From NCBI RefSeq assembly GCF_040954835.1, contig NC_090706.1, positions 28,653,148-28,717,147 of the forward strand: 64,000 nt of DNA. The letters are read 5' to 3'. Both the position numbers and the translations under genes were made by a program. The notes under the pieces were generated by a model. The model was not told where the DNA came from, made no database searches, and saw only the letters and a list, made by a program, of their open reading frames with translations. This document shows, piece by piece, positions 12,291 to 24,500 of the stretch. How positions within the stretch are numbered: position 1 is the first letter of the stretch; every line of letters begins with the position of its first letter. The DNA comes from Lepisosteus oculatus. Its lineage: Eukaryota; Chordata; Actinopteri; Semionotiformes; Lepisosteidae.

Positions 12291-13949
12291 TGCCTGCAGT
12301 GTAACTTGTCTGCTTTCCCCTAAACCCCCACTCCAGAACCACCTCCCCAGCCCCAGAAAAACAAAAAGCAAAAACAGATGAGAGGGCTCAGGGGGGAACT
12401 CCTGTCTCCCTGTCCGAAACTGCCTCACCCAATACCCAAACTTAAATAGTGTGTGCTGCTTGGGAAACACTCCAACTCCACACACCACAACAAACACACT
12501 GACAAAACCATAAGAAAGATTTGTCAAGACCAGCACCCCCACCCCACCTCGTCCCACTGGGTGGATGACGACATTGACACTGCTGATTGCTGTTAGCTCT
12601 TTCCAATCGCTCTCCCATGCTCCAAGACAAAATATCCCCGCAAAACACCTCTCCGTTATCTCCAGGTGTGACTCTTGACGCTCTTGCACTAGTTCTGCCT
12701 CTATCTTTTGGCTAGGGAAATCCCCCTTCCATTAAAAAGTCATCCCTCAACTTGTAGTCACAGCAACGGTTTCCTGCCTTGTTCCCTTTGAAGTCCGCGG
12801 AGCCGCCGAAGGTCCTGGCGCGCGGGAGAAGTGGAGAAGGAGGCCGCGCTGCTGAGAGATCTGGATGCGAAGAGGACGGGAGAAACAGCCAGGGGGGAGA
12901 GTCAAGCAGTCGACTTTCTGACTCTGCCACCGCCTGCAAGGAAAACAAATCAAATTCTGAAACACTGCAGAAGCAACAAAAGAAGAAGTCTGGTGAAATG
13001 GGACAACGACTAAGCACTGAAGACATTTGTGATACACCTGGGCAGTGACAGATTTTTTTTCTAGGGCACAGTGGGGGAAAAAAGTCTTGGAAAACTTAGT
13101 CCACACTAAGAGGAGGCCATTCTGTACTTCAAGTTCCTCTCGTTTCATTTCCCATTAGTCCCATAGCCTATACTGGTTGCACTGGGAACAAGAGCCTTGC
13201 CTAGCAGCTGTCCCACCTCCGAGAACAAAATCTCCTCCATACCCCTCTGGAAAGGCACGATCAGCTCTAACGTATCTGTGAATATTGTAAGAATTCATAT
13301 ACACACGATTCTGCACTACAATAAACTGCAAGAATAAGGGTCTCTTGAAAGAGAGATATGCCTGAGACATACAGGAGCAGGATAAAAACCGATTCTGAGA
13401 ATGCTCTAGGTCTCTGAGGGAAGGGTTGCCGAACTGGACTGCGAACGTACATGTGCCCGGAGAAACTCACAAGGATGAAATTGCAGGCAAAGTTCAACGG
13501 CCTCTGGCTGTATCAGCCTTCATCCAGCGATACTCAGGAAAAAAACAGCACTCAAAAACTCTGAGAGTAAGAGCGGAGGTTTCCGCAGGACGCTTTTGTT
13601 GAGCGGTGATGCTCAGGGCTCACTGCTGCCGGTCTTGTACTGTAGAGCGCTGAGGGCTGAGACTGCACCACTCTGTAGTGGGACTGCACCAGTGTGGCAC
13701 CAGTGTGTAAATGGCCCCTTAGCACCAGACAGAAACAGAAAAACCAGGAATCTCACAAAGTAGGAAATTTCCTCCCTTCTTTCCTTGCTTCTCTTATTCC
13801 TATCGCTCCTTCCAGTGTATCCCTCTCAGTAAAAGAACAGCCCAGGAGGTCCAGTATCTCATCTAGCATAGTTTTAGAAACACATGCCAGAGACAGGTTG
13901 TAGTGTATAAGTCTAGATACAGAAAAAAGTGTGTTGGGTCTCAATAACA
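12291..13949. other. Intergenic; CpG-rich patch at 12780-12870
   Basis: The patch around 'gtccgcggagccgccgaagg' and 'cctggcgcgcgggagaagtg' is markedly CpG-rich in otherwise AT-rich DNA. Frames of 60-133 codons cross it on both strands without recognisable domains. It may be a regulatory island or an untranslated first exon. No coding call is made. Confidence 0.35.
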
Positions 13950-14100
13950 TGGATGTACATTTAAAACTTAGAATTGGAACAGCACTTTACTCAAAAGGTT
14001 GAGGAAGTGTGGAACAAGCTGCCCAGCCATGTTGTTAAAGCCCATAGTCTGGTTTCATTCCAGAAACAACTGGTTGAGAGAATTGAATCGATTAAATAAT
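13950..14100 (+). mobile_element. CR1-like LINE C-terminal fragment
   Basis: The + strand at about 13999-14085 translates to VEEVWNKLPSHVVKAHSLVS followed by FQKQL. This is the hallmark C-terminal motif of CR1/jockey-type LINE proteins (RVV..WN.LP..VV.A.S...FK..L). Only this terminal piece is retained, as expected for a 5'-truncated insertion. Confidence 0.65.
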
Positions 14101-17100
14101 GCCTACCTAAAGGGTAAAAAAATTATTCATTTGTGAAATCAGACACTGTTAACTCCTCACCTCTCTTGCCTCCTCTGAGGTCAAGCCTTCACCTGGCTCT
14201 CCTTGGTCAGATTCATCATACGTGAGTGGGAGAGACAGGCAAGGACCACCCACTCTACACCGGCAATAGACAAACCAAAAACAGATTCTTGATAACGGCA
14301 CATAGTTTACATAGACATATTTACAATAAGGTTTGTGGATACTGTTTAATTCGTCCATGAATACATTTTTACAGTGAAGTTTCCCATTGCTACGACTATT
14401 GAAGATAACCGCCTTGCTTTTTAAACTTGCCATAGCTAACAGACTGTACAGTATGCCCCATATAAGGGACATACTATATACTGTATACAATACGCCATAT
14501 ATGTCTCATATAATGGATATACAGTATATACTGTATAATGTATATAAGGGTTAATATATACACATATATATCTCATATGCAGGACACTACTATAACCTGG
14601 TGCATCTTGGAACATGTCAAATAACATAGGAGCCAACCTTCTCCATACAGTATATCAGATGATAGGATGCCAGAGATTAACTGAACCCAAAACACACCAG
14701 GACAGTGAAGAGATCTAAAAGATCTAAAAAATTTACATTTTTGAAAGATTTCGCTCCCAGCGCCTATGGGAAGATCACACTGTTGTTGTTGTTGTTGTTG
14801 TTCTGAGAAAAGAGGGACTTGTGTGGTTCATGTGGCACGGCCCTGCAGAGACTGTGTGACAGGAGCTGCTTTTCCTGTGGGATGTTTTGAAGCGCCATCG
14901 ATCAGTCCCTTGCAAAGCCACACCGAAAGGGGAAAAGAGACAATGGTCCTTATTTTCCCCTACGGGACATGAAGTAGGCCGGGAATTTTCCCACACTTTT
15001 ACTCACTGCGAGGGTCGGAATTCCTTTCGCTTGGAACCGGAGAGCTCGTTAAATTTTACGAGAGAAAGAACAAGAAAGAAAACAAAACTAGCAGAAGCAC
15101 CCAAAAAAACAATAACAAAAACAAACAGCCTAAAATGAGGCAAACAAGCTGGATTTGATGAGGCAGTACAGGGCAGGGCAGGAGTCAGGGGACGGGGTGA
15201 GTCAACAGGGGTGTCAGTGTGCCTGGATATAGACTCAGCCCAGACCACACCAGGACAGAGGAGACAGAGAGCAGTCGGCTGTCCTGCACTGAGGAATATT
15301 GTAGGACGGAAGAGGAGATACTGGGGTCATTGAGCAATTACCATCCAAAAACATCAGATGGGACAGAAGGCCTTCTTTCGCTTGCAATTTTTCTTATATT
15401 CTTGCGTCTTAAGCATGGGAAATTATATCACAGCTTTACTGTCACAGAAATGTCCAATGCTTCAGTTTGGTCTTTGTTTACTGACTTTTTTTTAAACATA
15501 TGATTAATTTCAATGAGTTTTTGTCTTGTACATCAAGGCTTTGTCAACTGCAGACAGCTATGCAGATTCTAACACTTTTGGATGCAAACGTTTTCCTTAA
15601 CCAAGAGTCCTTCCAAAACCCGGTGGGCTATATTGTAACTCGCTTGTGGTTACCTCGGATTCACAGTGAGAGGACAACGGGTGTCTCAGTGTCAAATCCT
15701 AGTGTTTGTACAGGAATCCTGTATTAGGAGCACACCCTGCACATTCAGAGAGGTGTCATCAAAATGTTGCAGAGAAGGCAGAATGGCTGTAGCAGAGGTC
15801 AGGGTCTCTATTTCTGTTTGGCAGCCCTTGTTTTCTTGCTGTCATTGTTATCAGTAGTAGTCAAACCAGTATCAATGTATCAAGGAAATTGTTAAAAAAG
15901 ATTTGGTGGGCGTTTACGCATTTCATCTAATCTGTAAGAGGATACACTGCTTTAGAAATGTGCTTTGCACCTTCAAAGTGGTCAGCAGAGTAAAGTGCTC
16001 TGAGGTTCCAGCACATTGCATGGTTGAACACAGGAACACAAAAGTAAAGGCATGGTCTCAGCAGGACAAAACCCCACAAAAAACAATGTTACTTAGAGAT
16101 TGCCCAAAAAGAACAGCCACAGACCTTTGCCAACACCACTTCTTGATACTGAAAGCCACACGTACTGTACCCTGAGCTCCAGCAGCAAAACAGAACACTG
16201 ATAGAGAAGAGCTGATTCCACTTCCTTTTATGATAAACAAGAACTATTTTTCTTTCAACTCTCCATTCAACAGCCAAATGATTAAGACTGTTATGTTCAC
16301 TGCGCTGCAGAAAGTCAAAAGATTTTTTGTGAATTTTGCTGTATTACAAAAATAAGAGAAAGCTTGGCATCAGATGCTGTGTATCATAAATAAGCCTACA
16401 TGCAGTATTAAGAGTGATGTACTGATATACAATGAAAATGCAACAGTTTATGTTTTTCATCCATAGTTCGTTTGGTACACAATGCTATTTACCTTTTGAA
16501 ACTCCAGATAATGGAGTTTCTGATGACTTAGTTAATTTAACAATTTGAGTCTTCAACTCTATAGAAGTTTACAGAGCTATTGGAATAAGCATGCAAGTAC
16601 AATATACAGTATAAATAAACACAGTACATAAGGACAAATGTCTCAAAAAGCCATCCGCTGAAGTGGAACACCCAGGTATTTAATCATTTATTTCCATCCT
16701 GCTCAGATTGAGAAAAACAGACCAGTATTAATACTGTGACAGAACAATGCGGACCAGATTGTTATTGAATTTGTACCGTAGGATATGACCCAGTGGCCTG
16801 TGATTAGACTGAGGCAATTCCTTCCAGCTATTTTAGATTAGACAGAGCAAAACCAGTCCTTCCAGCGATGTCTTTGTTTCTATCACAGGGCAGCCTCACA
16901 GCAGGGCCTCTGCAGGCTAGCTGGCAGGCATAGCACTGCTGTGCAATCAGGCTAGGCTTTCAACAGACAGAGTGTACATTCTCACAGCATACTAACACAG
17001 CACAATAAAAGAGCAGGTTACTTCTTACCAAATGCATTCAAGTTTCTGAACCCACTTTTGTAGTTCATTTAAAAAGGAGTCTGAATACACTTTTTTTCAG

Positions 17101-17809
17101 CAAAAATTTGTTTTTTTTAAAAGATATTTTACTGTTTTTTTTGGACTGGGGTTACCTGATGTAGCACTACAAACAATAAAGAGATACAGATGACCCTTTA
17201 GGCGAATTTATACAACATTCATTTAAAGATGAATACTAATGCAAAGAGTGACCTGTATGGTATTGATTGATAAACCTTTATAGGGCATTTCCAAAACCTG
17301 AGATCCATCTGTGATGTCTATTTATCTGTCAATCTGTCGCTTCTGGAGACACAAAGAGTGGGAAATTTGTTTTCTCTTCTTTAAAAGAGCATGTAATAAT
17401 GCAGTAACATCTCTGTTAACATATTCTGTGTTATTATACCAATGTGTTTAAAGGCCCTTTTTAAACATCTGGGAATGGCCAGACCAATTGGTTAAATTTA
17501 AATGGTCAGCTGACTGAGGACCCCAGATTATTCTCCACTGTAGTTCCAACATCATGTCTCACTCCACTGCCTTCTTACAATATGAATAGTGATTCAAATA
17601 CAGGCTAATACATTGATGTGTGTTTTCGAGCTAACACACATTTAGATCATGTTTTGAATTAATTTAGAACTCCAAAAAGCATGACACTTCCATTTTCGAC
17701 TTCAATTGTCTGCTGAGGTGTTTTGAACTTTAAAAGTAGCTCTGTGCATGACTCATAGGTGCCATCCTTAAAACACTCCCAGTTGTGACAGATTTTGCTG
17801 GAGGCTTTT
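14101..17809. other. Intergenic; AT palindromes 14465-14590 and (TTG)n at 14781-14802
   Basis: A cluster of near-palindromic 'tatactgtata'-type sequences fills 14465-14590. A perfect TTG microsatellite of about seven units lies at 14781-14802. No exon or transposon was recognised in the rest. Confidence 0.5.
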
Positions 17810-18065
17810 TGGGTTGGTTAGGCAGGTACACACTGGCTCTTTTCATTACTGGTGCTTTTCATTTGCATTGAAAATGCATTGCTGTGAGATTCTGTAAACA
17901 AGAATTCAATTAGGATTAAATGCAGTTTCCTGCAAATGCCACCGAACTGACCTTTATCTATTGATGCGATTTCGAGAAAGGGTGACGGCACCAGGCATTT
18001 TTCCTGGAGCTAATATTTCTCTCGTTCATTTTTTCCATTGCTATTGGATTAGAGCAGCTCGGGCC
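17810..18065. promoter_or_regulatory. Candidate conserved enhancer-like block
   Basis: Single-copy-looking sequence with a dense set of consensus factor sites. There is an octamer ATTTGCAT at 17861-17868, a forkhead-type TGTAAACA at 17893-17900, a homeodomain core CAATTA at 17907-17912, and a bicoid/OTX-type GGATTA at 17913-17918. There is no open frame of note. Calling it regulatory is an inference from motif clustering. Confidence 0.3.
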
Positions 18066-18789
18066 AAAACCCAGGCTCCTGCATGACAATTCTGTGGTCC
18101 ACACGCCAGTCTGGGTACTCTCATCTCAGGTGGAATTTTAGTCTATGCCTTATTGAGTACAGAACCTCTCAGTGTGGTTTTCCTATTATCATACAATGCT
18201 GCACCCTGTTTAAATATGGATTTATCTACAGAAGATTATCTTCACCCTTATCTTCATCCTGTAGTGCAGGGCAGACTTTTGATGAGATCAAACATTTTCT
18301 GATAAGCACACAGCCCTGTGACTGAAATCAAATATACAGTACATCCATTTTAAAGGGGTTTTCAAAATTATTGTGTGTCTAAAAAGAGCCTTATCTTCAC
18401 ACAGGGTGACAGGGGTGACCATCTCTTTAGCACTTACACACCTGTTAGGACTACAGCCCCTGCAGGAGTGAACATTAGTGTTCAGTACAGAATGTGCTGA
18501 ACACTAAGATCAGTCTTAGCTCTGTTTGGCACTTGATCTTGCTAATTGCCCTTGTCCAGTGCAAGGCCTCCATGCCCAGCCACTTAGCGATTTCCCAAAA
18601 GCAAAATGCGTTTCCCAGACAGGATACAGGAAAATGAGGCGACAATGCAGCCCAGAAGCGCACACTTTTTTAACCAATTAGGTGGGGTGTCTGGGAGGCA
18701 GGAGTGGGGGGCTTGGTGAGGAAATGTGGATTTCAAGATGCTTTACCCTTTAATAACTTCCACATCTGCACGAGAAAATGCATGTGTCT
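18066..18789. other. Intergenic, no gene seen
   Basis: Unassigned sequence with no recognised repeat or exon. Confidence 0.4.
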
Positions 18790-19180
18790 ACAAAATTCAT
18801 TCGTACAATAGTGGGATGATATGCTCGAGGTTTACAATGGACTAATAAGACCTTGTTTAGGCTATGGTCTTGAGTTGTGGTCACTGTAATGTACAAAGGA
18901 CATTAACACCCTAGAAAAATTTCACAGAAGAGTAACTAGAACCTGATCTCAGTGGATCTCAAACACAGAGAGATTAAAGGAACTAAACCTCTTCAGTACA
19001 GAGCAAACGATGAGAAGAAAGTCAGTCTGATATATAAAATCCTAACCTGTACAGACAGGGTCCTCAGGAGACTACATCAGACGCAATAGAACCAAGAACA
19101 CAGCTGAAAACTAAAAATAAATTAATTCAGGAAGGAGCGTTTCTGTACGTACAGTAAAGAGTTGTGAGTCTGGAACCAGA
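18790..19180 (+). mobile_element. CR1-like LINE C-terminal fragment, degenerate
   Basis: The + strand near 18912-19000 translates to TLEKFHRRVTRT and then TERLKELNLFSTEQ, matching the 'LE..QRR.TR...ERL.EL.LFS' region near the C-terminus of CR1-type LINE proteins. Stops and frame changes interrupt it. The end of the fragment, near 19165, retains a decayed RTVKSCESG remnant of the 'RVV..WN' box. Confidence 0.6.
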
Positions 19181-21467
19181 ACAGCATGAATGACATTTGC
19201 TTTGTTTTCAACTGCTACAGTACTGTATGTGATTCACCTTCCGTGATAACAGCACTGTATTTTTTTCTAAAGGCTCTCTTCCATTTATTTATCTTATTTA
19301 TTAAGTTATCAATAAGCACACCTTCACTGTACAGGCGTACTGTTCAAGTACACCTGTGCTTCGAAATTAAAATGCAGACTCACACCCAAAAGAATTTGTC
19401 CATAACAGGGACACAGAGATGATGCACACATTCAGAAAGCTGTGGTGCTTCCCTCCTCTTCTCTGCCCCGAGTTGTACACTGTACGAGTGAGCACCGGCC
19501 TTGTGATCTTGGTGTATCTGGAGTACAGTCATGCCCTTGACACACATTGGGAGAGCGTCGCACATTACTTAATACAGCACAGATCCTCTCTGCCTGCCAG
19601 CTGATCACAGGCTCCATTCTCTCAGCTGCCAAATGGGACAGAATGAGGTTTCTCAACGAGCACACGCTCCATGAAGACGACTCCTTAGAAATGTAGAATG
19701 AACAGAATGAATAACGGAGTATCGCCGGCAAATGGAATAATTCCGGCATGAATGCAATATCCATAACAAAATAACTACTCTGTTATTTTTAGCCCTGTTA
19801 AAGTGCCAAAGGATAGCTGAACCATATGCAGTGCATATAATTTACCCCATCAAATGTAAGCTGGCCACAACAGACTTTGTCCTCTGTAGGGCACCTTGCC
19901 TGTGGGGTTACACAGAAGCACCAGCCTACGGTATGCTTTTCCGATTGTCCCCCAGAGCAAACCTGAAAAACAGGCCCATTTGTTTGTGAGAGAGAATTGT
20001 GGGGAGGTGGGGGGCTGGTCAGCACCTCCCACAAACATTGTTCAGCAGTGGGGACGCTATGTCCAGAATGTCTGGAAAAACAACTCATCCCCTATCACTT
20101 CACTTCACAGCCACTGCGCAAGCTGTGGACGAGTGGACTGTGGTCATTCAATATCTATAGACATGCGAGGTGTGAGGGTTCCTTTCCCCCCTCTGTGTTT
20201 TCCTGCTCTCACATGACTCCTGCTCAAAGTGGCATGCAGGGCAGTGAGAGAGGAGGATTCTCTCTCTTGGGCGTTCAGTAACTCTCGCACCAGAACGCCC
20301 AAGACTCTGTGCCTGTGCCAGCACACCCCGTGGATGGCGGTTTGGATGAGCATCTTGCTCACTTGTCAATCTGACGTCTGGTCCCACAGAATGTGTGACT
20401 ACATGTTCTGAAGGTGTGCTGTGATTTACAGTGGAGAAAATGATACTTGGCAATAAACGAGATGTGTTTTCTTTGTTGCTTTGCCAGAAAGCTGCAGTCA
20501 CGCAGCCTGGGACGCCGTGTTAGTGAACGATCGCACATCCCAGCATCCTACTTTCTTGTGTTTACAGTTTCCCTTGCAGCGGGCCAGATAATCCCAGCGG
20601 TGTGACTCTAGATAGGGTGGGGAACAAAATCTTGTAATTCTTAGCAAAACACAGGTGCCTCTGCTTCTTCAAGATTACAATGTCTATTTTCTATTACAGG
20701 CTTTCCCAAAGAAAGCTTTAAAGCACTTGTAGGTCAACATTTTAATCTTAATTGCTTTAGTTAAAATGTTTGCAAATCCACATTTACCCAACCAAAAAAT
20801 TTAATCTTGACAAATAATCCCAATAAAATAACCTGATTTTGGAAGAAAGTATTGAATCTAATAGGGCCCTAAACTCCCACATTTGAAATTCTGATGTGCA
20901 TTTTTACACACTCAATTCACGGAGCAAACATTTAATGAAAATATTGCTTTAATGCTTTAATGTTGGCTAAAGGATGGAAAGTGTTACGCTATAGGGCTGT
21001 ATGGATGTAGCGAGACTGGCCTGGAGCAGCTCCAGCACACAGTTCTAGTGAGTGTAAGAGACTGAGAGGGCGTTAGAAGAGATCTCAGGACTGTGGCAAA
21101 TGACTAGCCGAGCTCCAAGCTCGGGTTCACAGAGGACCCTCAGGAGTCTCCAGGAAGGCTCTGTGGGAGCGAGGGTTAATGAGAGACGATGAAGTAATAA
21201 TGCAGGCTGATTGAAAATGGAGCCGTGGGAAATAATGTGATTTGGAAGAAAAAGGCTGCCTAGATGCAGCAGAGAGACTGGCTTGAACACAGCTGCCTGA
21301 AAATATTTGGAGCTGGGAAAAAAAGCTGCCCTTAACGCATTGGGGAGGTGGGTTTGAATACGGATGTCCGAAAACGATTAAAGTCAGGAAAAAAGCTGCC
21401 TGGAACACTGCTGTTTGAAATGAAGAGGCAGGCTGGAATGAAGCTGTCTGGCGTTATGAGGATAAAA
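19181..21467. other. Intergenic, no gene seen
   Basis: Short open frames occur on both strands, the longest 117 codons at 20148-20501 (minus), without domains. A small piece near 19470-19500 ('gttgtacactgtacgagtgagcaccgg') faintly resembles the body of the tRNA-SINE at 3366-3645. Confidence 0.4.
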
Positions 21468-21725
21468 TAAGATAAGATCACTTTATTGGCCATATACAAT
21501 TTCTTGTATTAGGAGTTTTGTTTTTTTCACATACCCCAACTTGCTCTCCATGAGACACACAGGCACACAGACACACAGGGAAGCATAAGGTCAGAGCACA
21601 CGGTCAGCCCTTTATATGGTGCCCCTAGAGCAGTTGGGGTTAAGGGCCTTGCTCAGGGGCCCAACAGAACAGAACCGGCAAGCCACAGGCGCAGATCCTT
21701 AGCCACAGAGCCACCACTCCACCCG
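21468..21725 (-). mobile_element. tRNA-derived SINE-like repeat (family 3)
   Basis: At the high-coordinate end, 'ccttagccacagagccaccac' is the reverse complement of a tRNA A-box-like 'gtggctctgtggctaagg'. The body holds 'gttaagggccttgctcagggg' and the far end has 'aagatcactttattggccat'. This arrangement is common in fish interspersed repeats and indicates a minus-strand element. Confidence 0.55.
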
Positions 21726-22302
21726 TAATGGGGCTTCATGAGACAGTGGGATCAGACTGCGTCGCAGGTGAGAAGCCTGGGGAGCCGTAGCTTGGGAGGA
21801 GACAGCGAAAAAGGAAAAGGGCTGCAAATAAAACTGATTTGGTTCTCATGAATCGAGGAAAAAACGAGGTGTTTGCAGGAGGAGAGTTTCAGCACTGAGA
21901 GCGCCCAGCTCAGTCTCGGGGCCCCGAATAAGCAGGGGAAAAGCCTTAAATAGTCTGCTTAGCTGTCTGAGGTTAAGGTTCGCAAGGGGTCAGAAGGATG
22001 CTGAGGACCCGTGCGAATGCGCTGACCACCCGGGGTAACATCAGAGTGCAGGCCGCTTCCAGCCAGAGGGTAACAAAGGGGCAGTAGATTAACTGGTAGT
22101 TAGCTGATGAGCACTTGAATGGGTACTCAGTTAATTGATTGATGGGCTTTTGAATGGGTAGCTGGGTTGATGGATAGCTAAATGGGTAGTTACTTGACTC
22201 ATTTTTCAGCCTCTGTTTTCAGTGCCACCTCTCCATTCTCTACAAATAATGATGTGTGCCACAATTAAAGTATTGTATCAATGTTGATGAGGAGAAGGGT
22301 GT
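21726..22302. other. Intergenic; short degenerate 'gaatgggtag' repeats near 22090-22200
   Basis: No gene seen. The sequence 22080-22200 has loosely repeated 'aatgggtagctg/actcag' words typical of a decayed tandem array. Confidence 0.4.
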
Positions 22303-23294
22303 ATTCACTGTAGGGGTGGGCGGTATAGACGGTAGAAAATATGCGCCACGATATGGATTTGGTTTACACCGGTAGAGAATGGATTTTCATGTTTACACAG
22401 ATTGTGCCGCCAGCGTCGTCGCAAAACGAGGTTTGGGGATTTTTACTATTGACCCGTCATTCTGTCCGTATTTTAGCTCCAGTTATATAATTCCGAAACT
22501 GTTCATCTTGCTGATATTTGGTAATCTGATAAGTTCCGAATTACTGATCTTCGCTGGTTCAGACGTCCGGTTTATGACGCGTCTGAGGTCAGTGCGGCCG
22601 ATAAAAACACGCGGGCGTCCTCTCCCCTGTCCCTTGAAAACAAACGCACGTGTTCGGTGTGCCCGCCTGCAAACACAAATACGCGGAGAAATGGAGAAAG
22701 GCGGCGTTAGCGACACGTGAAGAAGCGACGAAGTGGTTGAAAAGAAGGGTGCTTCATTTTTTTGGAAATGGCTCGGGTTTAAAAAGTCGGACCACGAGCA
22801 GAAAACAGATACCAGCAAACTACTGTATGTCGGGCGACGATTTTAGCCAGACCGGCAATACAAGCAACCTCTCCTGTATCACTTAAAGACGTATGCGAGT
22901 ATGAGGAAAGTTCGAGAATGCGCTCCGAATCAAGCAGTCTGTGTGAGAAGAAAAGCCGCAACGCAGACATTGCTACCCGAGTCATTAACTAGTCGTTGTC
23001 CTTATGACAAGAAAAGCCAGCGGCGGAAGGACGTTACACACTACTGCAGTTCAATGTGAAATTTCAGAAATACTAAAGGAACGACACAGCAGCTAACCAA
23101 CAGTTATTAATAACCCAATAGTTAACTCCAGGCAATAAAAACTTACTATCCAAGTCTTGTACTCCTTTTAAAGCATGTTCTATTGAAATTATGAGAAAAA
23201 AAATCTATATGGTGATATATACTGTATCGTTACCAAAATTAAAATTATACCGTGATATAAATTTGAGGCCATATCGCCCAGCCCTAAGTCACTG
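22303..23294 (+). mobile_element. Non-autonomous hAT-superfamily DNA transposon with 8-bp target duplication
   Basis: The left end 'taggggtgggcggtatag' (from 22311) and the right end, whose reverse complement is 'tagggctgggcgatatgg' (to 23286), form terminal inverted repeats with three mismatches in 18. They are flanked by 'attcactg' (22303-22310) and 'agtcactg' (23287-23294), an 8-bp target duplication with one mismatch, the size typical of hAT elements. Inside, the + frame near 22738-22880 keeps a decayed BED-finger-like pattern: an HFFG motif, a single Cys where two are expected, and TGNTSNL just before a stop. No transposase catalytic region survives. The coordinates include both duplications. 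Confidence 0.8.
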
Positions 23295-23989
23295 TATTCA
23301 ATAGCAGCTGGATTTGCTCTATAAGAGGGAGAGAAGAGCTTTCCGCTTCCTGGAGACCCCATACATCCAAGGTCTCATCGTCATAGAGTTAGTTCTCCTC
23401 CTGCACTGCTGCACGCTTTAGCTTTGCAGTGTACTTCACTTTACAGTAGTGACTGCTGGCCCCTTTAAAGAGAACATGAGGCCAGAATGCCCTTTTCCCG
23501 TGAACCTAGCCTGCATTAATATACATAATCATGACAAAAAGAATTCAAAAGGACTGCCATCCCAGAACAGGGTAAAGAGTTCAGGATTGTGTGTTGGGGA
23601 GTTAGGTATAAGAAGGTGTGGGTTAACCCACTTGGCTGGGGGCTGGAGAGGAAGTCAGGAGCCCCATACAGAGAGAGGAGTGACCCCTGGGGCAGCTGCA
23701 CAAGTGGTGATGGGCTGGAGGAGCATGGATGTGAAGAGGCAAGAGAGGCCCACTGGAATTTGTAGATCCTTCAAGACGTGTGACATCATGGAAAATTACG
23801 AGGTAGAGCACCGAGGTGAGGGGGAGTTCAGCAACTGTCACCCCTCCCAGACTTTTGTTAAACACTCCATGAATGATGATGATGAAGGTCATGATGTTGA
23901 TGGTGACAGCAAACCAAAATAATTTACAAAAAAAACAGAGACAGTAGCAAAAACAGTAATGACAGGATAAAGTAAATGAGTTCACTTAA
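23295..23989. other. Intergenic, no gene seen
   Basis: A 157-codon + frame (23449-23922) has no recognisable domain, ends in an Asp-rich GAT/GAA simple tract, and is not treated as a gene. Confidence 0.45.
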
Positions 23990-24500
23990 TAGGATAAAAA
24001 AAAGTGTTTAAAAAGAGCTTTAAGACATCCTTACTGAATTATGTGACCCAATATGAGCTAGGAGATCATTCCACAGCCTTGCAGCAAGAGAAATGAAATA
24101 AGGCTCTTCAAATGGAATCTAATTTTGGGAACTGAAAGAAAGCCAAAGAGCGCACACACACACACAACGTGCAGGTGTGTAGGCAGATAACAGCTCACTG
24201 ATGCAGTTTAGGGCCAGACTGTTCAAGCCATTAAAGGTGAGCTGCAGCATGTGAATTTCTATTCTGTAATCCACAGGGAAACAGTAGAAGGAAGGTGAAT
24301 CAGGGCAGATATGCTCATAAATTGGTGTTCCTTAAGATCAGAAAGCTGAGTTCTGATCTTCTTGTATCATGTTGCAAACATATTAGGACACTCCAGAAAA
24401 CACTGGATTACAATAATCAGGCAAAATCAAATTCATGTAGTGACACCTCTGCATTAGGCTGGAATAGTTGTGAACATATATATTAGTAATACTGCACAGA
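23990..24500. repeat. Probable interspersed repeat, family unknown
   Basis: The text around 'gatcattccacagccttgca', 'gcagtttagggccagactgt' and 'attctgtaatccacagggaa' looks like a widely dispersed fish repeat, but the family cannot be named from the sequence alone. It includes a short CA microsatellite at about 24153-24168. Confidence 0.35.

Noticed and set aside
23449..23922. 157-codon plus-strand frame
   Set aside because: No recognisable domain; ends in an Asp-rich GAT simple tract.
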